From UBA6522 sp965237785 (GTDB lineage Bacteria > Pseudomonadota > Gammaproteobacteria > Steroidobacterales > Rariloculaceae): a stretch of 64,000 bases of DNA. Every line of letters starts with the position of its first letter. Within the stretch, counting starts at the first letter, position 1. Shown here piece by piece: positions 17,932-26,532 of the stretch. The DNA is taken from contig OZ250159.1 in the NCBI GenBank assembly GCA_965237785.1, forward strand, positions 3,038,001-3,102,000. The letters are read 5' to 3'. The notes beneath the pieces were generated by a model. It saw only the letters and a program-made list of their open reading frames with translations. It was not told the origin of the DNA and searched no databases. The translations under genes were made by a program, and so were the position numbers.

Positions 17932-19305
17932 ATGTTGCTACGATTTGGGGTGACCAATCATCGGTCGATCCGCGACTACCAAGAACTGCTCCTGAGTGCC
18001 TCCAAGCGTATCAAGCGCGAGGGGTTGACTATGCCGGCGCCTACGCTGAACGAAGATGTGGTACCACTTGCCGCAATCTACGGCCCCAATGCAGCGGGAA
18101 AATCGAACCTGATCGATGCCCTCGATGAAGTTCGACGAGCGGTGGTTATATCTCATAAAGGCCTGGACGCGACAGATCTTATCCCGCGGTACCCATTTCG
18201 ACTCGATGACAAGAGTCGTACCAGCCCCACCCAGTTCGATTGCAGCTTCACTTTGGGCGAATGCAGCGATGACGGATCCAAGGCGGAGGAATCCGAGAAA
18301 GTCTATGAGTACGGATTCGAGTTTACGGCGAAGGAGTTTCAGCGCGAGTGGCTGTACCAAACCGTGCGAAAACAGCGACAAAGCACTCAAATGCTCTTTG
18401 AGCGCAAGACCGAAAATGGCCAGGTTCAAGTAAATTTTGGTGGCGAACTGCGCGGCGAGAATAAGCTGATTGAAAAAATCACGCGCCCAAACAGTCTGTT
18501 TCTATCGGCTGCCGCACAAAATAACCATCCGCAACTGACAAACATTTACCGATACTTCGCCGAGCGCTGGCGAGTGATCCTCCACGAGGGCGCCATGAAC
18601 GAAAGTGCCGTTACACAGCGCCTCCTTGACTACCAACATATGGAACAACTCCTGCTGTTGGTACGGCAAGCCGATGTCGGCATTACCGATATCGACGTCC
18701 AAGAAGATCAGCCCGACCAACTTCAGCTCGACTTTGCGCGCAAGCTGGTCGGAGTTATGTCAGAGCATGTCGGTGCTGACGTTCATACCGAAGATATGCG
18801 CCAACACGTGCTTGATAAATTTCGCCATCCGAAGCGCATTCGTCTCGCGCACTCGGCCAGTGGAGACACCATGCAAGCATTCGAGTACAACCTGGAGAGC
18901 AAGGGCACACGAACCTTGATCTCCCTGCTGATCCCTGCTCTCGAAGCGCTCTCGACCGGTTCGCTACTCGTCGTCGACCAGCTTGATACGAGTCTTCACC
19001 CAGACTTGGCACGGGCCTTCGTTTCGCTCTTCAATAGGGATAGCTCGAACCCCTACGGCGCGCAGCTAATCTTCTCTACGCACGATGTGACGCTCCTGGG
19101 GAGCGGCCTGATTCAACAAGACGAAATCTGGATGACCGAGAAGAGCCACGAGGGCGTTTCCCGGTTCACACCGCTGACGGAGTTCAGGCTGCGCTCGCGT
19201 GACGATATCGAGAAGGCTTACCGGGCCGGGCGTCTTGGCGGTGTTCCCTCCAGCGATGATTTTTTCCTTGAGTTCAGTCGCGGTCCATCTTCGACGACAC
19301 AATGA
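17932..19305 (+). CDS. AAA/ABC-type ATPase, AbiLi/RloA-like defence protein
   Basis: A 457-residue OLD/RloA-type ATPase. Walker A is IYGPNAAGKSNLIDAL at about residue 45; near the C-terminus come a signature-like 'ESKGTRTLISLLIPALEAL', Walker B LLVVDQLDTSLHP and STHD. The Walker B has Gln where Glu is usual (VDQLD). In related anti-phage pairs this ATPase senses infection and licenses the nuclease-like partner. The ATGA overlap at 19302 couples it to the RloB-like gene. Intact. Confidence 0.85.
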   Translation: MLLRFGVTNHRSIRDYQELLLSASKRIKREGLTMPAPTLNEDVVPLAAIYGPNAAGKSNLIDALDEVRRAVVISHKGLDATDLIPRYPFRLDDKSRTSPTQFDCSFTLGECSDDGSKAEESEKVYEYGFEFTAKEFQREWLYQTVRKQRQSTQMLFERKTENGQVQVNFGGELRGENKLIEKITRPNSLFLSAAAQNNHPQLTNIYRYFAERWRVILHEGAMNESAVTQRLLDYQHMEQLLLLVRQADVGITDIDVQEDQPDQLQLDFARKLVGVMSEHVGADVHTEDMRQHVLDKFRHPKRIRLAHSASGDTMQAFEYNLESKGTRTLISLLIPALEALSTGSLLVVDQLDTSLHPDLARAFVSLFNRDSSNPYGAQLIFSTHDVTLLGSGLIQQDEIWMTEKSHEGVSRFTPLTEFRLRSRDDIEKAYRAGRLGGVPSSDDFFLEFSRGPSSTTQ

Positions 19306-19916
19306 GGCGCACAAGGCGCATAACCCGTCGAGCTGCTACCCGGTCCTTGGCAGCGCGCATTGTAATAGTGACCGAAGGAGGTTCCACCGAACCCGCCTAC
19401 CTAAGGACATTTGACCGAATATACGGAGAGCCATCCGTAGTAAGGCTGAACATCATCTCCGCTGCGGGCGACCCCCGAGCGGTCGTTGAACGTGCGATCG
19501 AGGAGTTACGCAAATTGCGGGGCGACAAACTTGCTTCCAAAGATACCGTCTGGGCGATGTTCGACCGTGACGAACATCCCCGATTCGATGAGGCCAGGAT
19601 ATTGGCACGTGACAACGGTATCTCCATGGCGATATCAAACCCCTGTTTCGAACTGTGGGGAATATTCCATTACCGCGACTACGATGCTCCTCTTGATCGG
19701 CACGAATGCCAACGGCAATTGTCGCAACTATGTTCAACATATGTTACTAACCGCGGAAAGCTTTTCGACGATCTTGAGATAATTCGCGATCAGTATTCCA
19801 ACGCAGTACAAAGAGCCGAGACTTCGCTTGTGCGTAGACGCGAGGAAGGCACGCCCGGAGGAAATCCGTCCACCACGATCCATCGACTTACCGAAAATAT
19901 TCGTTCGCCCAGCTAG
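19302..19916 (+). CDS. RloB/AbiLii-like protein (Toprim-like putative nuclease)
   Basis: A 204-residue RloB-family protein: IVIVTEGGSTEPAYLRTF, then VWAMFDRDEHPRFDEA, and SNPCFELWGIFHY. These are the acidic metal-site positions of this Toprim-like family. It is translationally coupled to the ATPase; the two together match the AbiL abortive-infection arrangement. The basic N-terminus (RRTRRITRR) may help bind nucleic acid. Confidence 0.85.
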   Translation: MRRTRRITRRAATRSLAARIVIVTEGGSTEPAYLRTFDRIYGEPSVVRLNIISAAGDPRAVVERAIEELRKLRGDKLASKDTVWAMFDRDEHPRFDEARILARDNGISMAISNPCFELWGIFHYRDYDAPLDRHECQRQLSQLCSTYVTNRGKLFDDLEIIRDQYSNAVQRAETSLVRRREEGTPGGNPSTTIHRLTENIRSPS

Positions 19917-20166
19917 ACTTGGAACTCCACCTCATCAAGCTATTTCGGATCGCCATGATCGTCTTGAGAACTAAAGACTTAGCGTTAAGCGGCTACCGCC
20001 GGCGATCATGTCCGTCACGCCGTCCACGCCCTCACCCAGGCGGTTGATGAGTCCTTCCGCAAGACAGTGGTTGTGACAGGCACCGCTGGGCTGCACGCGC
20101 GCGTTGTTACAATTGGCCGATCAGAACCAAGCGACACTACGGACGCATTCCAACCGTCGAATCGGC

Positions 20167-21381
20167 ATGAACGGGGCCACCTACTACGATCGTAACCGGG
20201 ACGCGGTTCTCGCGCGCTACAACGCGCTGGACCCTGTGGAGGTCCACGCGGACTGGGCGCCGGCGCATCTACCCTCGGAACCCGGTTTCGCCTGCGATAT
20301 CGGCGCCGGCTCGGGACGGGACTCCAATTGGCTGGCGGCCAGAGGCTGGGAAGTGGTTGCGGTGGAACCGAGCGCCTTGCGCGATCAGGCCGCACGCGAT
20401 TCGCACCAGCGCGTTGTCTGGATGAACGACTCGCTGCCGGATCTGCGAGCTCTGCGCGCGCTCGGGCGCCGGTTCGACCTGGTACTACTGAGTGCCGTGT
20501 GGATGCACGTGGCACCGAACGGTCGGGAGCGGGCGTTCCGCATCCTTTCCGAACTGCTCGGTCCATCCGGCCTTTTGGCGATCACGCTGCGCCTCGGCGG
20601 GGATGCCGCCGAAAATACCGCCCGCGGTTTCCACGACACCTCGGCGGAAGAATTGATCGGTCTCGCCAACCGCCGAGCCATCGCGCTGCGCAGCCGCACC
20701 ACCCAGCCCGACCTGAAACGCCCAAGCCTTTCGTGGGAAACGCTCGTCTTCGCCATGCCGGACGATGGCACCGGCAGCCTGCCATTGCTGCGCCACGTGA
20801 TCGTGAACGACAACAAATCGTCCACCTACAAGCTGGGGCTGCTGCGGACCCTGGTGCGCCTCGCCGAAACGGCACCCGGGCTGATAGTCGACCGCACGGA
20901 TGACTACGTGGACATTCCATTCGGGGCCGTCGGCTTGTACTGGTTGAAACAGTACTTGCCCCTGGTGTTGAACCACCGCCTGCCGCAGCGCCCATCGGGA
21001 CCGGGCGGCTATGGCTGGGCGAAGGAAGCGTTCTACGGACTGCGGACGGTCTCGCCTTCCGACCTTCGACTCGGCGCCCGGTTCGATGCGGATCGGGCCG
21101 TCATCCTCACCCGCGCCATGGCCGACGCCCGTCGCACCATACTGGACTGGTGGCAACACGCCTGGGTCGGATCGCCTCGCGCTACGCAGTTCTTCATGGA
21201 GGCGCGGTACTCCCTGCCGGGAATTCTCGACGGCAGTCCCTCGCTGGACGACATTTTTTTCGCCGCCCCGCACCAGAGGGCGCGCCCCAAACAAGGGGAC
21301 TTCTATACACAGCTTGACACCGGAGGAGGGGTGCTGCGTACCCCTTACGTATGGGACTTATATGGTAGTGGGTCAGTTTGA
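20167..21381 (+). CDS. SAM methyltransferase, copy 1: HNH region deleted, 3' end split by insertion
   Basis: Class I methyltransferase with motif I CDIGAGSGRDSNWLA and 'RFDLVLLSAVWMHVAPNGRE'. Compared with the 587-residue paralogue at 30011-31774, about 200 residues including the HNH domain are missing in frame, joining ILTRAMADAR. The last native residues are RARPKQ; the frame then runs into the 899-bp insertion and stops at 21381. The severed end (DQQLVEWQ...) is at 22195-22235. ATG 20167 (MNGATYYDRN) matches the starts of the paralogues. The fold of the methyltransferase half seems intact, so a shortened enzyme may still be made. Confidence 0.7.
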   Translation: MNGATYYDRNRDAVLARYNALDPVEVHADWAPAHLPSEPGFACDIGAGSGRDSNWLAARGWEVVAVEPSALRDQAARDSHQRVVWMNDSLPDLRALRALGRRFDLVLLSAVWMHVAPNGRERAFRILSELLGPSGLLAITLRLGGDAAENTARGFHDTSAEELIGLANRRAIALRSRTTQPDLKRPSLSWETLVFAMPDDGTGSLPLLRHVIVNDNKSSTYKLGLLRTLVRLAETAPGLIVDRTDDYVDIPFGAVGLYWLKQYLPLVLNHRLPQRPSGPGGYGWAKEAFYGLRTVSPSDLRLGARFDADRAVILTRAMADARRTILDWWQHAWVGSPRATQFFMEARYSLPGILDGSPSLDDIFFAAPHQRARPKQGDFYTQLDTGGGVLRTPYVWDLYGSGSV

Positions 21382-21603
21382 ATTTGAAATTTGGTAGGAC
21401 GAAAAACCCCGGCGTGGGCCGGCGTGACTCAGAAAATAGGGGAGACCCGAGACATAGTGGAATTGGTACAAGCCTCAAGCCAGTCATCTAACACCCGCCC
21501 ATGAAGGCGAATTGTGTGCCTTGAGATACCGTTCAGAACATGTCAATCTTGATCAAGATCCGAAGTTTTATGGTAGTAGCCGCAGCCGCGGCTGGAGGAT
21601 TCA

Positions 21604-21876
21604 ATGGAGAGGGACTCAACTGAGTGGTTGGGGGGTTCGGCACAAGCGGTTGCTGAGAGCTTGGTAGATTTTACCAAGTCCTCGAAGTTTCTGTCTGAAG
21701 AATCAGGTCTGGTCCAAAAATACGACCAGAAGTGGATCGGTGTATGTGCCGGAGAGGTAAGGGCAGCCGAAGATAACCTAGATGCGCTCTTGAGTTCTCT
21801 CGACAGTCAAGGGGTCCCCCGCTCCAATACTGTGGTTCGCTTTATCGAGCGCGAACAGCGGGCATTGTTCCTATAG
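21604..21876 (+). CDS. DUF5678-like small protein
   Basis: A 90-residue protein whose C-terminal half (YDQKWIGVCAGEVRAAEDNL, then 'RSNTVVRFIEREQRALFL') resembles DUF5678 proteins, which are often encoded just before aspartyl-protease-like genes, as here. The role is unknown; a toxin-antitoxin-like partnership has been suggested only by context. It lies within the 899-bp insertion. Confidence 0.6.
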   Translation: MERDSTEWLGGSAQAVAESLVDFTKSSKFLSEESGLVQKYDQKWIGVCAGEVRAAEDNLDALLSSLDSQGVPRSNTVVRFIEREQRALFL

Positions 21877-21883
21877 GGCGGGT

Positions 21884-22179
21884 ATGTTACAGGGCCGATT
21901 CGGCGATACTTCTGGCCGACCGTATATGTCCGGCCGAGTGATTGTGCCCAGGCTCAATGTCGCGGGAAACGTGTCTTTGTTCTTGTGAATCGCGATGGCG
22001 ACCGATTATTCGGCTACGACATTCAACTATATATTCAGCACCCCACTGCCAGCGCGATGCACCTACCGTCCCTTTTGGGCAGGGACATCATAGACCGTCT
22101 CCGAGTTACCTATAACAAAAGTACGAAAGAACTACTTGCTGATGTCGTCTCGTGCGACGTTGAGTTTGGCCCGCCGTAG
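21884..22179 (+). pseudogene. Retropepsin-like aspartyl protease, core deleted
   Basis: The start MLQGRFGDTSGRPYMSG and 'LPSLLGRDIIDRLRVTYN' near the end are conserved parts of bacterial retropepsin-like proteins. The first frame stops at a TGA near 21985 and the second resumes in a shifted frame. The catalytic DTGA block that should lie between them is gone, so an internal deletion has inactivated it. Confidence 0.65.
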
Positions 22180-22194
22180 CCATCCCCAAACAAG

Positions 22195-22235
22195 ACCAGC
22201 AACTGGTGGAGTGGCAGGCTTCATCGGGGCGATGA
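22195..22235 (+). pseudogene. Severed 3' end of methyltransferase copy 1
   Basis: Encodes DQQLVEWQASSGR and a TGA stop, in frame with 21295 once the insertion is removed. It corresponds to the last residues of the 587-residue paralogue (DQQLVEWQA), with a few extra codons. Confidence 0.7.
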
Positions 22236-22537
22236 AGCGGGCGTCTGCCGCTCAGTGAGTCCCGGGGTGATGGCTTCGTATCTCCATACACCTTCGTTGC
22301 GGAAACTCTCCGCCGTATCGCGTTCCAGCTTGATGCCGTCGAGCGTGATGCCGAATGTCGCCATTTCCGTGGCCACATCTTTTCGTTCCGGCCCGACTTA
22401 TCCACCCCTTGCACACCGACCCGCCCGTGTGTTTGAGGCACGCGGGCCCGTGCACAAGGCATGGATAAGTCCGGTTCTCAAGACCTCCGACACCACTGGT
22501 TGACGGCAAACACCCAGCCCTCCAAAACCCCATCGGG
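22236..22537. other. Region with a short unassigned minus-strand coding remnant
   Basis: On the minus strand, 22221-22396 reads without stops as ...EMATFGITLDGIKLERDTAE then SFRNEGVWRYEAITPG, which looks like the C-terminus of a real protein, but I cannot name the family. It overlaps the methyltransferase tail. The remainder, to the IS21-like repeats, shows nothing recognisable. Confidence 0.4.
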
Positions 22538-22589
22538 GTGGGTCAATTTTGGACGCCGATAGTGGGTCAATGTTCAATGCCGATTGACA
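22538..22589. mobile_element. IS21-family terminal remnant
   Basis: GTGGGTCAA recurs at 22538 and 22562 (24-base period) and the segment ends CCGATTGACA. Tandem GGGTCAAT-type repeats ending in TGACA are typical of the multiple terminal repeats of IS21-family elements. No istA or istB sequence remains here. Confidence 0.6.
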
Positions 22590-22712
22590 GTCTGGTCAAG
22601 GATGCGGTCCAAGACGGGAAGTCAGTCCAACTGCTTATAGGCTTGAATGCGGTGACCAGCCCAAACGCGTTACGCGAGGTCCACGAATTGCCCGGCATCG
22701 CGATTCGTTATT
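22590..22712 (+). pseudogene. Phospholipase D-like protein fragment
   Basis: About 40 codons, SLVKDAVQDGKSVQLLIGL then 'ALREVHELPGIAIRYLTS', match the region just before the first HxK motif of PLD-like domains. The HxK motif and everything after it is missing; the left end is cut by the IS21 remnant. Confidence 0.5.
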
Positions 22713-22855
22713 TGACGAGCTGCCCAGACTCACCCGTCTCGACGTAGCGACCGGTCGTCGGGGGTGAGGCGGCGAAGGGATGGCATGACGATCAACGCAA
22801 TCGCCATTTAAGCGGAATAGAATGCGGACGACATCGAGAGCCGCAAACCTGGAAC

Positions 22856-23689
22856 TTAAGTTGCCGATTTCTTCGAGGCGGATAATCGTAGCCCCAACGC
22901 ACCCGTCACCTTCAGCACTGTCGCAAATGCAGGGTTCCCGTCCGCGCTAAGTGCCCTGTAAAGCGCTTCGCGAGCAAGGCCGGTCTCCTGAGCGACGCGA
23001 CTCATGCCCCGTTCCTTGGCCATCCGCCCCAAGTAATCTACGAATTCCTTGGGATCGCCAGCGGCCAATGCCGCATCCATGCCGCGCTCCACCTCGGTCC
23101 CGGCCTTCGATTTCCCGATCACGCCGGCTGCATCCGTGACCCAGAGGGATACTTGTGCCGGATTCGAAGGTAACCATTCATCCGGAAGGGCTCGCTTCTC
23201 CAGACTGCGGCGCAGATGCTCGTCGCACTTCGAAAGGAACGCGTCCCAATCGTCCTTGCTCCTGAAGGTAACTTCCCGTTGCTCAGGCACGTTGATCAGA
23301 ACGGCCTTCTTGGATGCGCGCACCAGGCGCAGAACGTTCAGGACCGTCCCAGGGCTCTTGCCATCCCATATCATGAGGCCGAACTCGGCGGCGCCCGCCA
23401 TCTCGCGATCCTTTTCGGCATAGAACTGGAAGTCTTTCTTCCGCCCGCTCGCCTTGACATGGCGCGTTTGCCATCGACCGACATTGTTGCGGCAAGAATC
23501 GCCGGAACAGTAGACTGTTACGCGATCGTAGCGCGCGTCGGCCAGATGCTTCTGCACGGCCTTGTCGGCGCCGTTGGCATCGCCAACCGAGACCGCCAAG
23601 CCCTTCTCGATCACATTGTCGACCCTATCCCTAGCCGCCACCGGTAAGCGGGATACGCGCCGAGAACCACCTATAAAGACAGTATTCAT
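22856..23689 (-). CDS. SLOG-like nucleotide-sensing domain fused to a HigA-2-like HTH antitoxin
   Basis: A 277-residue fusion. Residues 1-~175 look like a SLOG/Rossmann nucleotide-ligand domain: VFIGGSRRVSRLP, VSVGDANGADKAVQKHLA, 'FGLMIWDGKSPGTVLNVLRL'. Residues ~200-277 are a HigA-2/prophage-type HTH: DPKEFVDYLGRMAKERGMS, 'ETGLAREALYRALSADGNP', FATVLKVTGALGLRL. Its ATG lies in a four-base overlap with the phosphoribosyltransferase gene upstream. SLOG domains bind nucleotide derivatives in several conflict systems. The C-terminal part is a close relative of the antitoxin remnant at 10888, so the fusion may have arisen locally by recombination. Confidence 0.7.
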   Translation of the reverse strand: MNTVFIGGSRRVSRLPVAARDRVDNVIEKGLAVSVGDANGADKAVQKHLADARYDRVTVYCSGDSCRNNVGRWQTRHVKASGRKKDFQFYAEKDREMAGAAEFGLMIWDGKSPGTVLNVLRLVRASKKAVLINVPEQREVTFRSKDDWDAFLSKCDEHLRRSLEKRALPDEWLPSNPAQVSLWVTDAAGVIGKSKAGTEVERGMDAALAAGDPKEFVDYLGRMAKERGMSRVAQETGLAREALYRALSADGNPAFATVLKVTGALGLRLSASKKSAT

Positions 23690-24276
23690 AAACTTCTCCG
23701 CGTTTTTGTGATGGTCAGTACCCGAACGGCATTGGCTTCGCCCTGGCTCATCAGCAAATCCGTGATCGCGTTCGTCGTCGCGCCGGTATGGTACAGATCG
23801 TCAAACAACAGGATACTTCTCCGTACTGTGCAGGCCCTCTCGACGGCATAAAGTCCTTCCAAGAGTTCGTTTCGCCTTTTGCGGTCCATGACACCCTTTA
23901 ACTGAGTTGGCGGACGCGTGGTTGTTATGCACTCGGCAACGGGCAAGTTCAACGCTTCGCCGAAAGCTCTGGCCAGAACGATTACCGGTTGGACCTGACG
24001 ACGGCCGGAGGGTGGAACGGGAACGATCAAATCAAACTTGCTTCGCCCCCGCCTCAGGAAGTCGGTTGCCGCTTCGACGATCTCAGTAACGGCGGAAAGA
24101 TCGCCGCGATACTTCAGACGAAATAGCAGTTCGCCAAGTTCGGAGCGCTTTGTGTCAAAGACATCGTAGCCACGCTCGTCAATGCCAACATGGGTGCTGC
24201 AAAGGGTGTGGACATCCAGAGCGTAGCCCAATATCCAGTTCCCTGTTATCCGCCTCGGATGGATTGCCGCAGCCAC
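23686..24276 (-). CDS. Phosphoribosyltransferase (ComF/type I PRTase-like)
   Basis: A 196-residue PRTase. The PRPP loop is SILLFDDLYHTGATTNAI, preceded by 'FDLIVPVPPSGRRQVQPV' and the ComF-like LGELLFRLKYRGD. Cys-rich zinc motifs of ComF are missing, and the N-terminus has a single ALDVHTLCSTH. It is the first gene of a two-gene unit with the SLOG-HTH protein. The pairing suggests that the PRTase makes or consumes a nucleotide that the SLOG domain senses; this is inferred only. Confidence 0.8.
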   Translation of the reverse strand: MAAAIHPRRITGNWILGYALDVHTLCSTHVGIDERGYDVFDTKRSELGELLFRLKYRGDLSAVTEIVEAATDFLRRGRSKFDLIVPVPPSGRRQVQPVIVLARAFGEALNLPVAECITTTRPPTQLKGVMDRKRRNELLEGLYAVERACTVRRSILLFDDLYHTGATTNAITDLLMSQGEANAVRVLTITKTRRSL

Positions 24277-24643
24277 TGAGGTTCATCTCCATGCCCATTC
24301 GTATGTCGTTGCTAATGTAACCTGTGGGTTACGATATGCCAAGACCGGGTACATAGGCGGGTTCCGGGCCAGAGCATCCAACTCCCCCGAACCGCTACAA
24401 GCCCGCTTTCCGGATTGTCCGGATCCCGGTAGCCGTAACGCAGGTAGAACGGAAACCCGTCCGCGGCGAATCCGCCGGCGATCATGTCCGTCGCGCCGTC
24501 CGCACCCACCCCCAAGCGGTTGATGAGCCCTTCCGGAAGACCGTGGTAGTGGCAGGCACCGCTGGGCTGCACGCGCGCGTTGTTACAATTGCGCCGATCA
24601 GGACCAAGCGACACTACGGACGCATTCCAATCGTCAAATCGGC
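24277..24643. other. Intergenic region shared by methyltransferase copies
   Basis: The last ~190 bases (24450-24643) are closely similar to the sequence before copy 1 (19985-20166), so duplication of the methyltransferase gene included its upstream flank. On the minus strand an open stretch reads LINRLGVGADGATDMIAGGF then 'FPFYLRYGYRDPDNPESG'. It looks like a piece of a real protein that I do not recognise; copy 1 retains only part of it. Confidence 0.5.
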
Positions 24644-25459
24644 ATGAACGGGGCCACTTACTACGATCGTAACCGGGACGCGGTTCTCGCGCGCTACAAC
24701 GCGCTGGACCCTGCCGAGGTCCACGCGGGCTGGGCGCCGGCACATCTACCCTCCAACCCCGGCTTCGCCTTCGATATCGGCGCCGGCTCGGGGCGGGACT
24801 CCAATTGGCTCGCGGCCAGGGGCTGGGAGGTGGTGGCGGTGGAACCGAGCGCCTTGTGCGATCGGGCCGCACGCGATTCGCACCAGCGCGTTGTCTGGAT
24901 GAAGGACGCGCTGCCGGATCTGCGAACTCTGCGCGCGCTCGGGCGCCGGTTCGATCTGGTACTGCTGAGTGCCGTGTGGATGCACGTGACACCGAACGGC
25001 CGGGAGCGGGCGTTCCGCATCCTTTCCGAACTGCTCGGTCCATCCGGCCTGTTGGTGATCACGCTGCGCCTCGGCGGGGATGCCGCCGAAAAGGCCGCCC
25101 GCGTATTCCATGACACCTCGGCGGAAGAATTGATCGGCTATGCCAACCGCCGCGCCATCGCGCTACGCAGCCGCACAACCCAGCCCGACCTGAGACGCCC
25201 GACCCTGAAGTGGGAAACGCTCGTCTTCGCCATGCCGGACGATGGCACCGGCAGCCTGCCATTGCTGCGCCACGTGATCGTGAACGACAACAAATCGTCC
25301 ACCTACAAGCTGGGGCTGCTGCGGACCCTGGTGCGCCTCGCCGAAACGGCACCCGGGCTGATACGGGGCGCGGTATTCGAGGTTCTCGTGCCTCTACAAA
25401 GACCAATGAACTTCACCCTCGTAAGACGGATGGACTGTCAATCCCGCATACGGGCATAA
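24644..25459 (+). CDS. SAM methyltransferase, copy 2, truncated
   Basis: Same family as the copies at 20167 and 30011, starting MNGATYYDRN with motif I DIGAGSGRDSNWLA intact. Similarity ends at AETAPGLI (about residue 242, near 25365), after which ~30 unrelated codons run over the 3' end of the CBASS effector gene on the other strand. The C-terminal methyltransferase part and the HNH domain are lost. The break coincides with the border of the CBASS operon. Confidence 0.6.
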   Translation: MNGATYYDRNRDAVLARYNALDPAEVHAGWAPAHLPSNPGFAFDIGAGSGRDSNWLAARGWEVVAVEPSALCDRAARDSHQRVVWMKDALPDLRTLRALGRRFDLVLLSAVWMHVTPNGRERAFRILSELLGPSGLLVITLRLGGDAAEKAARVFHDTSAEELIGYANRRAIALRSRTTQPDLRRPTLKWETLVFAMPDDGTGSLPLLRHVIVNDNKSSTYKLGLLRTLVRLAETAPGLIRGAVFEVLVPLQRPMNFTLVRRMDCQSRIRA

Positions 25460-26465
25460 GAACCCCCCATGGATACGGTGGGATCGCAGCCTTTTGGAAT
25501 TGGTACACGACAACTTCGGGTAGATTGCGCTTGTCGTAGAGCTTGCCAAAGCGAAAAACAACGCTATTCTGCGCGGCAAGATACAAATGTATCCGCTTAA
25601 CGCAGCGATTTCCGAGGGTAATGGCGGTCTGGAGAAACTGCTCTCCTAGTGCACGCTGTTTTTCCTCTGACCAGTGGCAGTCAGGCGAACTGTCTTCCAG
25701 TTCCAACGTCACAATTGGGATTTCACCAAGTCTTGCGCGGACGTCATCTGAGTTGACGCGATACGAGACGGATACGGCTAACGCAACCTCCGACGCATCT
25801 TCGGTGACAAGGTCTAGCCCGGTCACCTTGAAGCGCTTGCCGTCATCAGCGCCTCCGAGTACACGCCAGCGTGACGCATGGCGGTCCCAATCAAGAATGT
25901 GGACTGAGGTTTCGTCGTCGAAGAGCACGCCCGTCAGAAAGGTAAACGGCACAGGGGCAAGGCCGCCGTAGACCCTGGTAATGTCGCGACGGTCGGATCC
26001 GTTTTCTAACAGCCGGAGATCGTTAGGAAGGGAAGTAAAGCATCCCAGCGCCGCTTCGGGCACAACGATTTCTCCGTCCTTGACACGCTGACGGATATCG
26101 AGCAGCACAGCTTGTCGCTGCCCTGCCAATTTTGGGGGTACGGCGTCGGAGAGCGGGCTACCGCCAGTGTCCCGCAACCCGCGAGCTTCGACCACGATTA
26201 CCTTTTTTCGTCTTAGACGTTTGCGATCCGACCATTGGTGATGAAGAAATAGGGCGAACCCTGTCGTAATAAGGCAAACCCCGACAATCGCCGTGCCGTA
26301 TACCAATAGCGCAGGTGTTGCACCGGAGCTGTCAAAGCCGAGATCAACTCGGTCGTTACGGAATGGGAACGACACATTGAACGCAGTGCCGCCTCCGAAC
26401 GCGAGCGCTAGGCACGCTACACCCATCCCGATCATTCGAAGAACTGAGGATCGGCGTCTGAACAT
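25413..26465 (-). CDS. CBASS effector: two transmembrane helices plus SAVED domain (Cap14-like)
   Basis: A 350-residue protein with two N-terminal membrane helices (about residues 11-30 and 52-75) and a C-terminal SAVED domain, recognised by 'HLYLAAQNSVVFRFGKLYDK' and LPEVVVYQFQ. SAVED domains bind the cyclic oligonucleotide made by CD-NTases, and TM-SAVED effectors are thought to damage the inner membrane. It is the third gene of the leftward operon, 67 bases after the E2 gene. The C-terminus looks complete. Confidence 0.82.
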   Translation of the reverse strand: MFRRRSSVLRMIGMGVACLALAFGGGTAFNVSFPFRNDRVDLGFDSSGATPALLVYGTAIVGVCLITTGFALFLHHQWSDRKRLRRKKVIVVEARGLRDTGGSPLSDAVPPKLAGQRQAVLLDIRQRVKDGEIVVPEAALGCFTSLPNDLRLLENGSDRRDITRVYGGLAPVPFTFLTGVLFDDETSVHILDWDRHASRWRVLGGADDGKRFKVTGLDLVTEDASEVALAVSVSYRVNSDDVRARLGEIPIVTLELEDSSPDCHWSEEKQRALGEQFLQTAITLGNRCVKRIHLYLAAQNSVVFRFGKLYDKRNLPEVVVYQFQKAAIPPYPWGVLMPVCGIDSPSVLRG

Positions 26466-26532
26466 CCAATCGATCCACGATTCGATGAAGTAGCCAGATT
26501 ATCTTGTCAACGATTTCATGGGAACCGAAAAC

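Larger units (their letters stand above)
21296..22194 (+). mobile_element. 899-bp insertion with 11-bp target duplication, no transposase
   Basis: CCCCAAACAAG occurs at 21285-21295 and again at 22184-22194. Removing the 899 bases restores an unbroken reading frame ...RARPKQ-DQQLVEWQA... that agrees with the intact paralogue, so this is a true insertion. It carries a DUF5678-like gene and a damaged retropepsin-like gene, but no transposase and no obvious terminal inverted repeats. It may be a non-autonomous unit moved in trans. Confidence 0.7.

Noticed and set aside
24312..25043. 243-codon minus-strand frame over methyltransferase copy 2
   Set aside because: Its first half is the antisense of the methyltransferase. 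Only the intergenic part has protein-like content, and I could not name it.
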